Shown: in pieces, positions 37,501 through 50,200 of the stretch | How positions within the stretch are numbered: the stretch's first letter is position 1 | How the letters are laid out: each line of letters starts with the position of its first letter | From: Colius striatus | Lineage: Eukaryota; Chordata; Aves; Coliiformes; Coliidae | DNA: 64,000 bases | Assembly: GCF_028858725.1 (NCBI RefSeq) | Contig: NC_084759.1 | Span: 95,724,362 to 95,788,361, forward strand | Direction: 5' to 3' | Program-made: the position numbers and the translations under genes | Notes under the pieces: model-generated | Databases searched by the model: none | Seen by the model: the letters and a program-made list of their open reading frames with translations, nothing else | What the model was told of the DNA's origin: nothing

Positions 37501-38499
37501 AAAGGACAGCCTCCAAAAGACCCTTTCCCTCCTCGCTCCCTGCAACATCCACTGGAAAGAAAGGCCAGGGCAGATGATTTTTTTTCCCCCTGGACTGAGG
37601 GCAAAACCTTAGCTTTCCTTTTTCTTTACAGCTTGGTGCAAGGCTAAATTTGACCAGCATACTGCAACTGAGCAGCTTTACACACCCTTCAAGGAGAGAG
37701 ACGTGTTTATTGGTTGTGGTCGAGGTGGCCATAAGTGGCTGGAGGGGTGCAAATGGATACAGCGAGATGATTTTCTGGGTGACAGGAGGGCTTGTGTGGA
37801 GCTGCCATCTGCAACAGTTGTGCAGCTAAAAGAAGAGGCAGGGGATGGAAATAGCAGCACACAGACAGGTTCTTGGTGGAGAGAGTGTCTGGTGCGATTG
37901 CTGTGATGGGACTGTCAGCATGTCCTCCAATTATGTCAAGACAGATAGTTTTACTGGGTCAGGAGAGCCCGGAGCTTCCCTCTTGCAAGTCCACGTGAGC
38001 ATGTTTGTAATTTGGGAGACATCACTCACAGCCAGCTCAGGTCACAGGGAAGAGTCCTGCCGGCTTCATCACGTGCTGGATCAGGTCCTTAACCACCAGT
38101 ATAGCCAAGAGGAAGTGCTGAAATACAGGCTCCTACCCAGCTTTCCAGTCTCAGACTATTAGGGCCAGAGGTGGTTTTCAAATTATAACTACTAACACTT
38201 CCCTTCTTTTTGTGATAGTTTACCATTTCCAGTAAAATTATACACTGCTATTATTCCTAATGAACAGTATAAAGGGAGTCATTCTGACTGTCAGTTTTTA
38301 GGACAGAGGTTTCATTTCTTATTTGCTTGTACCCAGATGAAGAAAATGGCAGGAAATCTGCAGGCATTTCTCCCTCTTGTTTTGATGATTTAGTGCACAT
38401 TGCCAGGCTGGTCTGGGACTGCATTCAGCCACCTAGAACTCAGTGCCATGTAAATTCAGTGTGGACAGAAAATGACATTCCATGTCAAATTAATGTACA
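37501..38499. other. Non-coding stretch, no gene recognised
   Basis: Unique sequence. Plus-strand frames at 37703-37906 and 37845-38162 overlap in different registers with no recognised domain. Confidence 0.5.
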
Positions 38500-39250
38500 G
38501 TCGGACATATACTGAAAGGTAAATGACCTCATCCTTAAAATAAAACCTTTTATTATTTTTGAAATAAAGTGTAGTGACATGATATTTGATATTTGTTTCG
38601 ATTTTGCTTCATGGAAGTTGTCCTCATTTCAACTTTTTGTTCTTGTTGAGAAGTGGAAAGATATTTAAATTGGTGGCAATTTTGAGGTCTGGGTGAGCTG
38701 CAATACATTAAATTCATTGGCTTTGTGTCCTGATTGTTTAATTACAGAACAGAAACTAATGTGAATCTTCTGATTATTTTCTCTCACTTTTTTACTATTT
38801 TGTTTTTAAACCAAGATATGTCCAGCAGCCAGGAATTTATCTGTGCCAGAAATGTTTCTTCATGGGTTCACCGTGTGCAGAATAGGAACCAGAATCCTTA
38901 AGCAACAGGCAAATATTTTCCTTTTGTCTATCTGAATTGCAGACTTATGTTGGTTTTGCAAATGAAAGTGGATCACATTTTCCTGTGCAATTTCATTTCT
39001 TTTTGAATCCACAGTATACACTGCAATTAATTTTTTCCTCATGAAGCTTTAAATAAAAGGTAGTTTTGAATAAAAAATGGCATCCATTAATTTTAATTAA
39101 TTTATCATGCAGCTGGCCTGGTAAAGGGGCAGCTGCTAATTGAGAGCAGTTTCTAAACTGTAGATTAGTGAGACTACTCTGATCAGTACACGGAAAGGCA
39201 TTAATATTGTTTCCCTTGCATATGAGCGCTGTGATAACTGCAATGTCTAA
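38500..39250. promoter_or_regulatory. Candidate conserved AT-rich region
   Basis: Strongly AT-rich and repeat-free. The right part, 39075-39245, has 'cattaattttaattaatttatcatgcagctgg', 'gcagctgctaattgagagc' and 'gagcgctgtgataactgc'. CAGCTG E-boxes sit beside TAATT cores. A regulatory role is inferred; AT-richness alone can yield such words. Confidence 0.33.
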
Positions 39251-42200
39251 AACTTATTTCAATCGTCTTACATGAAAGCAGAGTTTGAGGAGAGGGTCTT
39301 GCTCACAGCTACCCAGTCCAGTCTCTCTGACCATCCCATCCAACAGGTACAGTGCAGGTGGCAGAAGAGGAGTTCTGCAGGAAGCCCTCCAAAAAGAAAA
39401 AAGACCCCTGTTTTGGCATCCTTGTCCATCCCCTGGGATTGCCAATGAAGCTTGGTCCCCCTGGGGATTGGTTTTGTGACATGGTCTCTTCACCTCTTGG
39501 AGTTAATGTTCGGGCACCAACCTCCTTTCACCAGATTACCAGTTTTGGAGCCTCTACCAGTTGAAATAATGTGAAAAAGGAGCATAGCTTTCTCTGTGGC
39601 TCCATGTGCCCCTTTTACAGGTAGTTGGATCTCCTCTTCCCCCCACTACACTCCATCTTGTAACTGACTTGACAAAGAAGGAGTTAGCTCAGCTGACCCC
39701 ATCAGATGATTGCTCTGGGCACCAGCATCTTTGACACTCTAAGCTGAGTCCCTCTGAGACTTTGCATTTCTAAGGGTTTCTGTGAGGGTAATGTATTGAA
39801 TTAATAGTATCAGGGGCTGTTTTTCCATTCAGTGTTGCAGCTGGGAAGACAAAGCTATTAACTGCAGAAAGAAAATGTTAAGTTTAGGATGGCATTAAAA
39901 TATGTGCAAGTTTAGGACAGCAATGATACAAAGAGTTTTATACACAGTCAACTTGCTCTAATACGAGAATCCCTAATAATTTGAATTTCCCCATTTTTAT
40001 GTCTTGGCTTTGTAAACTCGCCACTAACAATGGTGATATTGTCTCATTCTCTTGCATTCATTTTATTGGTGAAGAGAAATGGAAGAAAGACTGAGGAAAA
40101 AAAAAGATGTTACACTGCTTTCATAGCATGTCTGTCTTTGGTATATCTTTTAGCCTTTACATCATTAAACTGTTATGGGAAATTTTAAGCTAACTATCAA
40201 TATATACACATCACTGTCAACTGTGCATATCTCTCTGTCTCATTTACACAATCTAGACTTTTTAAGTATGAAATGATTTCTCCTCAATCTTCACAAGTAA
40301 GGGAAATAAAAATAAGCAAGGTTGATCACAACTGTGATTCTATGTGCAGCACCGCCATCCAAATGTAAAGGAAAACTCCCCTCCTTTGCATAACTCAAAG
40401 AGGTCTTGAGCAGTCTTTCTTTAAGGTTTCCCAAAATGGCTTCTTCCAGCTGAGATCAAACAGGAAGCTTTAGCACAAAGGAATTTCTCTGAAAAGCTAC
40501 CCTACAGGAAAGGAGGATCAGAGTGGAAACTACGTCATTAGCTATTACTGTGTTTCCTACCAGAAAGTGGATAATAAAAATACAGGATTTACTTTTTTTT
40601 GCAGGCATTACTCCACGACCTCCAGTCCGTGCTGGTACCCATAACAAACAGAAATGCAAAAAACTTCTGTTTTCCTTCTTCTTAAAATATATGATTAGAA
40701 AGGGTTTGGCTTTTAGCTTTCAGTTCTTTTCACAAGTGTTTAAACACTCCAAAGCTCCTTGAATAAGACTGGCAAGATAGGTCAGGAAGCATTAGTCTTC
40801 CCCAGGACAGCCACTGCAGGAGTGCAGTACACACCGCTGGTCAGGAGGGCAATGCTGAGATATGGGATGGTTGAAGATGTCAAGACAAAAACGCAGAAAA
40901 ACAATTGGAAAAGGAATAATTGTTTCTGCTTCCCTCTCCTCCCCCTCCAAAGGAAGCAATCTGCCTTACTCTCCCTCTTTTTTTAATTTATTCACTTGGG
41001 ATAGAGACATGAAATAGACGGTCTGATGGCGTTTGCAATAGATAGTAATTTGTAATGAACCAAAAAAGCTTGCTATTTAAACACTAATGTTCTTTAGCAC
41101 TGTGTTTTGCTGTGGTTTTAAGTCACCCTTTGTATGAAAATTTCTGAGAGTAGACTTTTTTGCAGGATCTGTTTTTAACTAGTGATGGAAATGCAGTCTA
41201 CTTCTATGAAATGCCCACAGCTGAAGCAGCCACTGAGGCAGTGTGGGACCTCCACATAGGTAAGCAAAAGCATTAGGAGCCACCGTGGCTGAGGAAGCAT
41301 GCTGTTGAGGGAGAAGAGTTCTCAGGACATGACTCTGCAGTTCTGTGGGAGATGGAAAGAGTATGTCAGTGCTGGAAGAAAGCAAAATGTCAGGCCAGAT
41401 CAGAAGTATGTGTGTTCTTTGTGGGATATGCATGTCCAGCCTTCCCTTCAGGAGTATGAGTGAGACTGATCAACTGCACCAGCTGATATTACAAAATTAC
41501 GCTATGTATTAGAAGCATGTCATTGCAAAAGGAGACTTTGCTTCCAAAGCCGAAGTTATGATGGTTGTTGGAAACAGTGAGGTGGTAAACGTGCACTCCT
41601 GTGGCCAACACAGACGAGTTGCTGAAAGCATGGAGACAATCACAGCTGGGTCAGGCCCATGCTTTTAAGGTGTTGTCCCAATTTACTTCTCTGGATCCCA
41701 AGTCCTATGCAACTATCTGCTGCTTGGGACATACAAGATCTTTGTTGAAAGATTCAACTCAAAATTTGCTGATATTTAGTATCTGTGAAACTAACGTGTC
41801 ACAATTTGGGAGATATATGTCAGCTACTGAAACTTGTTTTCAAGTGAGGTAACTTTTTTTTTTTGCTTAGACTTAGTATATTGAACAACAACTATGTTCA
41901 TTGAATTCATGGCAAACTTTGAAGGTAATTCTGGCTATACTTGAAAGAAACATTTACAACATCAAAATCAAGGCTATTAGCCTATGAAAATGACCCCTCC
42001 AGGGTTACACGTAAAGCCAGTGCTTTTGGTAAAACCCTGAGCCTGCCACTTGTACTAGCAAGGAATATGTTGTTTGCTTGACTACCTTTGAAATCAAATG
42101 GCAGCAGTTTGGAAAAATATGCCAGGTGATGAAACATACTTTTTGAATATTTTGAGTTATGATGCCTATGGTACAAAACTGTATTTAGTCCTGGTTTGGT

Positions 42201-43460
42201 GATAAACCATGCCACTGATACAGAGACTCCAGAGCTAGAGCTAGTGGTAATACTGAGTTGATCAGGGTCCATCAGGGGTTACTGCTTTCCAGACAGCTTG
42301 GATATTGGCCTTGTATTCCTGCAGCCAGGCAAAGAGGGGAGCACCATGGAGAGACATCTGACTGAGAGCCAAATGCTCAGGTCTGGTGGCATCAGGGTTG
42401 CCAAAGAGTCTCAGCTAATTAGGTTTTTTGGGCCAGAACTTGCTCTGTGTGGAGCTATTTTGCTAATTCGGGCACCAATTTGAACCATGTGTACCATATT
42501 CCTTAAAGCATCTCTTCTTTCATTTTGTGTTCAAAGCACATCTCAACTTGCAGCGATCAGCTGAGTCATGCCATGAAATGATTTCAGGCCTCACTGTATT
42601 GTGAATGGAAACAAATCACACTAAACATTACTGTTGCCAAGCCACAAAAATAATGCAAAACTAATCTGAGTCATACAAACACAAAACCCCTCAATCAGCA
42701 TGGAAATGGACTTTTCCTTTAGGTATTATTTACAGTCATTTATACAGTCCCATTTTTCTTCCCTGAGAGGGCACCAGTCCTTGAGCTTCTCATTATATTC
42801 CCTGTCTTTTTTGCTTAGTAATTCCCACTCATCAAGGCTTACCGACTCACTTTGTCCTGTCACCTTTCTCTCTCCCTCCCAAGGGCAGTTTCAGATTGAG
42901 CACCAACCTCTTACAACACCTCTGTGTTCCTGCCCATCCACCCAGGGCCCGTCTGTAACAGGGACTTTTTGGAAATGACATGTCCTTTTGCCCATAGGGG
43001 CAGCAAGTCTCCCTACCTTTTAGGTGCTGCCAGAGTAATAAGGAAACAACGGACAAAAGTCCAATGGCTGGAAAGGACTGATGCAGAGAGAGATAATGCA
43101 CAAAATGCCCATTTTATCAGGAGGCAATGTTTCTGTTAACAGACCCATGAAACCATATGAACTGTGTTTCATTTAGTTAGTCTTTACCCTGTCTCTGCTG
43201 GACCATGACTAATCCTCTTTAGTCGAACAACTTCAAAGTCTTTGATTAGATACTCCTTGAAAGCCTACAACAGCTGCCTCTTTGTCTCTGGTTACCTGCT
43301 GGCAAAAGCTACAAGAAAAGGTGTTATGGACAAGTGTCTGATCTGATACTTCAGGTCAGCACTTGGGCTCCAGCACCCTCACCACAGGACACTGCTCCCC
43401 AGCACCCAGGCTGACCAGGCCTGGGTTTCCAAAGTTCACCTCTCACCACCTCATCTTTGA
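39251..43460. other. Non-coding stretch, no gene recognised
   Basis: Unique sequence. AT-rich at 39880-40330 and 40980-41170. Only short featureless open frames. No CR1 or LTR recognised over these 4 kb. Confidence 0.55.
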
Positions 43461-43467
43461 GAGATCG

Positions 43468-43500
43468 GCGGGGGGGGAGGGTGGTGGTGAGGTGGGAGGG
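43468..43500 (+). other. G-rich tract, possible G-quadruplex
   Basis: A run of at least eight G, then A, GGG, a TGG/TGAGG spacer of about 12 bases, GGG, A and GGG. Four or more G-runs are present, but one loop is long, so quadruplex formation is plausible rather than certain. Confidence 0.5.
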
Positions 43501-44994
43501 CAAAAGCAGCAGGTCAAATGCTTTCAAGCTTCATTTATAACCAAAGTTATCCTAGTTTGCCCATTATCAACACTGCACAGAGAGTTGCAAGGAAATAACA
43601 CATCCTGCACAACTTTGGATTTCTTTCACAAAATATTTTGTCTTCTTATGCTAAAACTCATTACAAATTGACCTGCTCCTAGGGCTGATCGATTTTGGGG
43701 ACAAGATGTGACCTGACCAAGATCTCCACTTGACTCATCTTCATCTTTGTTTGGGCTTGAAGCATTTCCTTTCCTTCTGCTTTTCTACAAAGATGGGAGA
43801 AGGCAAGGGTGGGAGAGGAGGCAAATGGGACACTTGTTGTGTTTGGCTCTCTGCAGCCTCTTCTGAAAGAGGAACGAGGGAGACGTGCAGAAGGGATCTA
43901 AGGTAGGGAAAAGACCCAGGAATGCACTGAGGTGTTTCCTTCAGGGAAGAAAGGAAGCTTCCACCTTAAGCTAAGAGCAGTTTGCTGCCCAGACTGACAA
44001 AATGTTTCAGTTTCTGTGTGATGTGTATGTCATCAATATCAGGCAGACTTTCATGGCAAGTTTGTCTTCAGGACGGTACAATGTTGGCTCCCTACCATTT
44101 TGCAAAGCAGAGGTCAATATTACTTACAAATTACATTTAAGATTCAATTAAAACTTCCCCAAATTTATGAAATAAAACACATAAAATGTTTTTGTGGAAA
44201 AAGGTTATCTGATTTGGGGAATAATATGCCCCATCTTTCTCTTCTTCTCCAGCACCTCCTACGGCTCCTGTATTTGAATGGTTTCCAGGCACAGACTGAC
44301 TTACCTTTACAATGTACCTGTGAAACAGGGAAATGCTGGTGAACCCATTCTGAAGGGCATAAACTTATGACATTTACTGGATGTCCTAAATATGAATTTT
44401 CTTTCCCTTTTCATTCACTTTGTTTTGGGAAGTACTAAAACTAGAAAACTGTCGCATTTAAATGCTCCAGCAGCTGTTCCTGTAAGCACCACTGTGGAAT
44501 TGCTGCTCTGCCCCAGTACCTTGGCTGCCACACAGGTCTGCAGCAAATGCCTTGGGGTCCTGGGCCTGCTTCAAGCACAGTGTTCAGAAGCCAGCACTTT
44601 GTCAGTTTTACAGCACCTTGCATCCTTTCACACTGGACTGACAAGGGGAGCAACACTTACAGTAGCATTTCACAACCTGAAGATGAGTGTGAGGGAACTG
44701 CAAAGAGATTGTACGGATTTGTAGGGAGTATTTGGGGGTACCATCTGGGATTCTCCAAGGCTTTTAGGGGCTGCCGATCCCTGCGATGCTGGCTGTGAAC
44801 CAATCCTGCTCATGTTTCACAGCAGAAGAATGGGAACTAACTGCTAATGTTCAGTTTCGCCCGAAAAATAATCAAGTGTCAATCACCAGCTGAATATAAG
44901 AGAGCTGGTGGCAGCAGGGAGGTTGCTCTTCCTACCATATGTCTTTTCTCTTGCTTTGGATCCACGGTGGCATTTGTGAAGTGTCAGTACTCAA
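43501..44994. other. Non-coding stretch, no gene recognised
   Basis: Unique sequence. Overlapping frames near 44.4-44.8 kb on both strands are judged chance. A perfect hairpin lies at 44884-44910. Confidence 0.5.
44884..44910. repeat. Perfect 8-bp inverted repeat with TATAAG in the loop
   Basis: CACCAGCT (44884-44891) and AGCTGGTG (44903-44910) flank an 11-base loop that reads gaatataagag. Each arm carries an AGCTGG/CCAGCT E-box-like word. Confidence 0.8.
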
Positions 44995-45320
44995 TTCTTT
45001 CCATTACCTGGTTTTAATTAACCCCCTAAAGCCCCTTTGTGCGGCTGGTGATATCAGCTGGGGCTCTGAATAGAAGCCACCCCTGTCAAAAAATTTTGGA
45101 ACAAGCTCCTCTTGAATGGGCCCAATGAGCCGGGGGGCTGTTTCCTCCTTAATCCCACATTTAATAGCACGAGCTGGGGACAATAGACAGCTTCTCCAGC
45201 TTTTTGCAGCTTGATTCCGTTTGACATATCCAGCCCTCTTTTGTCCCCCCGGCGAGGACACGCCACCTCCGCGTGCTCTGCACGGGACACCCTCCCTGAG
45301 TGTCACCGAGATGAAACGGT
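44995..45320. promoter_or_regulatory. Candidate conserved non-coding element
   Basis: Repeat-free with 'ctggttttaattaacccc', 'gatatcagctgggg', 'tcaaaaaattttggaac', 'gggcccaatgagccgggg' and 'cacatttaatagcacgagctgg', and a CpG-richer right end (45250-45310: ccggcgagg, cacgccacctccgcg, gcacggg, caccgag). A minus-strand open frame runs through all of it (45004-45333, 109 codons) with a second in another register, so a coding explanation is weak. The near absence of degenerate features suggests constraint. Confidence 0.36.
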
Positions 45321-45409
45321 CCCAGGCCCACAAAGTTGCCTACCAGCAGGGAGGACCCTGACCAACACAGGATAAAAACAAACCTGGGTGCAACCTGTTT
45401 GGGTTGGTC

Positions 45410-45422
45410 TTTTTTTTTTTTT
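45410..45422. repeat. Poly-T run (13 T)
   Basis: Uninterrupted T-run followed by CT-rich sequence. Simple sequence only. Confidence 0.85.
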
Positions 45423-45624
45423 CCTCTCTCCTTATATTCTTATAAGGATATTTTTCCAGCAAAGAAGTCAAGGATTATAAGATTTCACCATGGCAACATG
45501 TTATTATAAATGCAAATGTCAAACCAGGAAAAGGGAAAGCCTTTATTTCTCATAATTAGATGACAAAAGGGTATAACAGTGCAATTTTCCATATACTTTG
45601 AAACTCTCCTTTGTCATATTTTTC

Positions 45625-45638
45625 TTTTTTTTTTTTTT
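45625..45638. repeat. Poly-T run (14 T)
   Basis: T-run in a longer T-rich tract. A C-run then A-run follow at about 45657-45671. Confidence 0.85.
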
Positions 45639-46439
45639 CTGGAGAGCTATTTTTCTCCCCCCCAAAAAAAAGAGCTTTTGGCTGGAGACTGTGGAAGAAA
45701 TAAAATGTTTTTTAATTTCAATTTTATCTTGTTTGAGTGCTGAGATTGACACTTCACTTGAATGGCAGCTAGATCTGACTGGCTGCTGCTGTTTTGGGCA
45801 AGCATTTACTATCCAAAAGGATGGGTAAAAGATCAGTGTGATCATCAGTCTGGGAGCCACATTTTAAAAACAAGAGACTTCACAAGCAGAAGCTGTTTTC
45901 CCTGTGACCTTTCATTTGTATTTACAGCACCGGAGCCGATCACATGTTCATTAGATATTTCTTCAAATGCCTGCTGCATGTAGAATAAGTGCACTAATTA
46001 GGTTTAGTTTTGAAAAAGAAAAGTCCTAGCACGTGTATAGTTGTCTAAGCCTAAAACACTGAGGAGCACATTGTACAGAGAACACCTGTTAGCATCTTTT
46101 TTTAACTTGTCTGTCAGCATTTATCTTCTTCACTTATGCAAAAAAACTTTAGAGAGTAACACACACATAAAAAAAGCAATGATCAGCTTCAGTGTCAGAT
46201 TACTCTTCTCTCGGGAAAAGAAGTTTAACTTATAGCATGTACTAATCCAATCTACTTTTCATATAAAAGTCAAAAAAAACCCCAAACCCAAACAATATAA
46301 AGGGCACTGGCCTAGTGCTGGCTTAAATTTTGACGTGTAAACAGCAAAGCGTGGGGGCTTCACTTTTGGATGGTGCACTCAGGACTTTCATAAACAGATC
46401 TTGTTTTCACAGTAACAAGTCTTTCCAGGAAATCACGGT

Positions 46440-46850
46440 GTCCTAGAATGGGCTACCAAAGACGAAAACAAAATTTAGCATTAACTCCTCTAATTGGTCT
46501 GTACACCATCCAATGAGACTTTTTTCCCCCCCCCAGCTATTCATATAGACCTCTTTCAAAGTCCCTTTAAAAATAAATTTTTTTAATGATGCCTGCAAAC
46601 TCTCGTTCTGCCCACCGAGGATTTTTTGCTAATTTGATGAAGACCACACACATAAAATCAAATGCTTTTGTCATTTGTTTCTCATTGTACGCACTTTCTA
46701 AAAGAAAGCATCGCCTGCGTTGTCTGATGATAAACATCGGAGTTCACAATCTGGCACCTTTCCAAATGTTCATTTTTCAGGGTAGCATTTTAGATAATTG
46801 TGGAGCTTCATGGTAACTATCAATTATCAGACTCGCTGGAAGCACTAGCA
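46440..46850. promoter_or_regulatory. Candidate conserved enhancer
   Basis: Has 'cctctaattggtctgtacac', a CCAAT at 46510, 'cagctattcatatagacc', 'ataaatttttttaatgatgc', 'gctaatttgatgaag', 'ctgatgataaacatcgg' (forkhead-like ATAAACA) and 'ctatcaattatcagactcg'. It is repeat-free and lies beside AT-rich sequence. Regulatory role inferred from motif content. Confidence 0.38.
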
Positions 46851-47071
46851 TACTTTTCTGTGTCCTGATATACCTTATTGTCTATTACTGGACTGGCTTT
46901 AAATGTCTTTGTGGTTTTAGCCCTCACCAACTCAAGTAAAGAAGGATTCCACCCTGAGACATGATCACTTGTGAGAATATTCAGTGGTAAAACAAGTTAT
47001 CTTGAAAGTGGTATTATTAAAAGCCACATCAATTGATAAACATTATTCCCTGTGGATATACTGGTATATAC
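46851..47071. other. Short non-coding gap before a CR1
   Basis: Unique AT-rich sequence, nothing recognised. Confidence 0.5.
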
Positions 47072-47250
47072 TGCTCCCTGGCACAGGCTGCCCAGGGAGG
47101 ATGTGCAGTCTGCTCTGAAGGTTTTCAACACCCGTCTGGATGCATTCCTGTGCAACCTGATCTAGGTGAACCTGCTCTAGCAGGGAGGTTGGACTAGATG
47201 ATCTCTAGAAGTCCCTTCCAACCCCTGCTGTTCCATGATTCTGTGATTCC
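47072..47250 (+). mobile_element. CR1 LINE 3' fragment (5'-truncated)
   Basis: Plus-strand order of CR1 blocks: 'ggcacaggctgcccaggga', 'ggttttcaacacccgtctgg', 'gttggactagatgatctcta', 'agtcccttccaacccctgct', ending in 'ccatgattctgtgattcc', the terminal repeat. Only about 180 bases of the 3' end remain. It is the reverse orientation of the copies at 0.9, 1.8, 22.6 and 57.5 kb. Confidence 0.95.
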
Positions 47251-50200
47251 TCAAAGAGTTACTAAGCTTTATTCCAACAGCATATAGAAATATCACATGG
47301 TACATAATTCCAGCCAAGCAAATATGGGTTGCATTCTCAGTGCTCGGTCTAAGCACTGTCTATTCTAGTAACCCCAACACAAGTGAATGCAGAAGTATCA
47401 CCCACCTAGGTGCCAGAGACCACATCCTTCAGGGATATGACATCCATTAACTCAACATCTAACCCTCAGGTCCTGATGTAAAACCCCCACTGTGCGGTTA
47501 GGCACCTACACATTGAAAGAGATTTGGGCTGGGGTGGGATACGTTTTTCTGCCCAAATCATCATTCAGTAAAAGATCTGAAATAGTACATCCAAAACACA
47601 AGCTTTATACACCTGACTCGAGCAACCTCATATGCCTTTGCACCATGGCAAAACAGGCTAGTCTGGCTGTTGCATGTTGGCCAACTTAATTGTATTATAT
47701 AAAGCTTGGAACACACTTTTGCTGTTTTTCTTCCTTCAGTGTTGACAACGTAAGGCAACTCGACCACACTGACTCCTTCAACTCCCTCCTGACCTGACTG
47801 ATCAAGGACACAGCTGCTGCCAGGCAGATAGTGTCCTTTTTGCCACAGAAGTGGCTCCCTTCATAGTTATTTGTACTTGCTGTCTGAGAGGGTCAAACAT
47901 TGTATGGCCCCTCAAATACTTATTTCTCTCCCCTTTTCTCTTTTTCCTTTGCTGTCATTGAGCTCCTGCAATACCTAGGATGCCTCACTAACCTTAAGAC
48001 TAGACCATAAGATATGCTTCATCCTAAAAAGAAAGCAGCAGTTTTCGTTGTGATGATGGACCCTGGTCCTTAAGCTCTTCTCACACCCTCTGTAATGCCC
48101 CTGACTTCACTGTGAAATCTCCCTGTTGGTGCCCCGTTGCCCAGGTATCGGTTTGTGGCAGAGGCCAGAAGTGCAGTTGAGGGGAAACCAAAGTGCAAAG
48201 GGAAATGATCGCCCCCAAGGGAGCTAAGCCATGGTAGGCATTTAGGAAGATTCATCCAGAAAAGGAGAAGACAATAAAATACATGGTCAATGACGGTCTC
48301 AAACCATAAAGATCCCAAAAGCCTCAAGGCATCACAAGATTAATAGATTTCTCGTGATTTCAGAGAAATAACTTCAGAGGTACTTAGAACCAGTATACAC
48401 TACATCACAGCAAAAATAGCTCCAATGACAGTAAACTTTAGCTAAAGGAATCATCTTTAAAGACAATTTGCCAAGTAAAATATAAGAGGCTGTTGCCTCT
48501 TGAAAGTTGACAATCTAAAATAATATAAAGCAACCTAAAGAGATTTACATTGATACAGTTATTTATGTACTTCCTAGGAAATAATTTGAAAGAATTAACA
48601 CATTTCAACATCATCTTAACTAGTTTTTCACATTTCTTCCCAAATCCTCACAATTCATTGTTTTTGAGACAATCCCTATTACTGACAAGTATCAATCCCT
48701 GACAAGTAAATAAATAGGGAAAATATGGGATTTCATAGAAGAAAGGAAAAAAGTCTTCATAAAAACGTGAAATCAATCTGATGGAGTGAAATGGGAAAAT
48801 TGTTTTCATACTAGTAACTGAGATGATGGTTATATGATGTTCAAAGAACTGATATGTAGCAACAGCATTAGGTGCCGTGTCTCCACACTGGATTCCAGTA
48901 ATTGTAATAGTCAGTGTCACGTTTTCTCTTGAGATTATTTTAATGGGTTTTTTTCAGTGATTTTGCTTTTGACAGACTGTGTGAATAAAATCCCACCTTT
49001 GCAAAATGTTTATATCCATTTACCTTGATTTCTCAAATCTGTAAAATGAATTGTTCTCCAGAATTGGTCAGCTCTTGTGCTCTGACTTCCAGAAGTAAGG
49101 CACAGAGGTGAGGTCCTTTTAACTAGGAAGTTTCCTGTTCTCTGAAGATCCACCTGCTCCATGACATCCTCAGTCTGTATTTAAGCATCTCGTTTTCTGT
49201 CGTGAGTGAATTTGTACCAGAAGCCTGGTAGGCAGGAGGGTTATTAGGAGCGCTGTGAGGAAAGCTAGACCGCTGGTCGGATCTGTTATTTATTTGGGTA
49301 TCAATGCTGGAAGCACCTGAGTCTATTACTCTAAGTGTGTAAGTAAGGTCACGACCAGATAAAAATTACACTTAAGCCAAAGCAAGTTTCAAGCCTTTGC
49401 CTCCAGTGATCACTGCTGGCTATGACATAGGTGCAGACAGAGATCAGAGGAGATAAGGCTTGCCAGAGGCTCTCCTTCACTGAATGTTTCGCACCTCTTT
49501 GCCTGCTCTTTCAAAGCCTGATTACACAAAGTTAATGAAATCCCTTTTGCCTTCTGTAAAAGGATAAGGATTAAGCATAAGGAAGTTTGCTGGTACTGAG
49601 TTCATTCAGCCACATTCACCTCATCTGATACAGAGGCCTGAATAATGTCTGCACAAATTGTTAGGTAGGACTGGGATATTAAAAGCGCTACTGTAAGGCT
49701 TTTTCCCTCCATTTTGCTTAAGGAGCTATCTTTTTCACTGGATAGTGCCTTGTTTTGTGATGGCCAGTGAACATGGGAAAAGCAATTAATCTGGAGGATC
49801 CTAAATAGGGATATTTTACATAGGAAACAAGAGGCACTTCTCCTCAGCAAGAAATAAATGTGCTTTATTTAAATACCATTCCTACCTTGGGTAATGAGAT
49901 AAAGGTGTGACACAAAGGGAAGGACACATAGAAATCCTGCATGATACTAGATGCAAGTGTACTACATCAACATTTAAAAATGATTAGATGCTGATCATCA
50001 GTAAAGACAGGATTGTTTCCAGTGTTCCACTTCAAAAGCAGAAATGTACTAAAAGGAAACTCAGAGCATCAGTAATGAGATTTATTACTCTAGAGGTGAA
50101 CTTGGGGCACTTTAGGAAAACTGAGAAAGGATGAGCAGAGATGGCCTCAAAAAACTGGCAGATAAGTGTACAAAAGATTGACACAGTTTTGGTCTTTAAG

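Noticed and set aside
39190..39245. miR-101-like word (ctgtgataactg)
   Set aside because: Only part of the mature sequence is matched and I see no pairing arm of pre-miRNA length.
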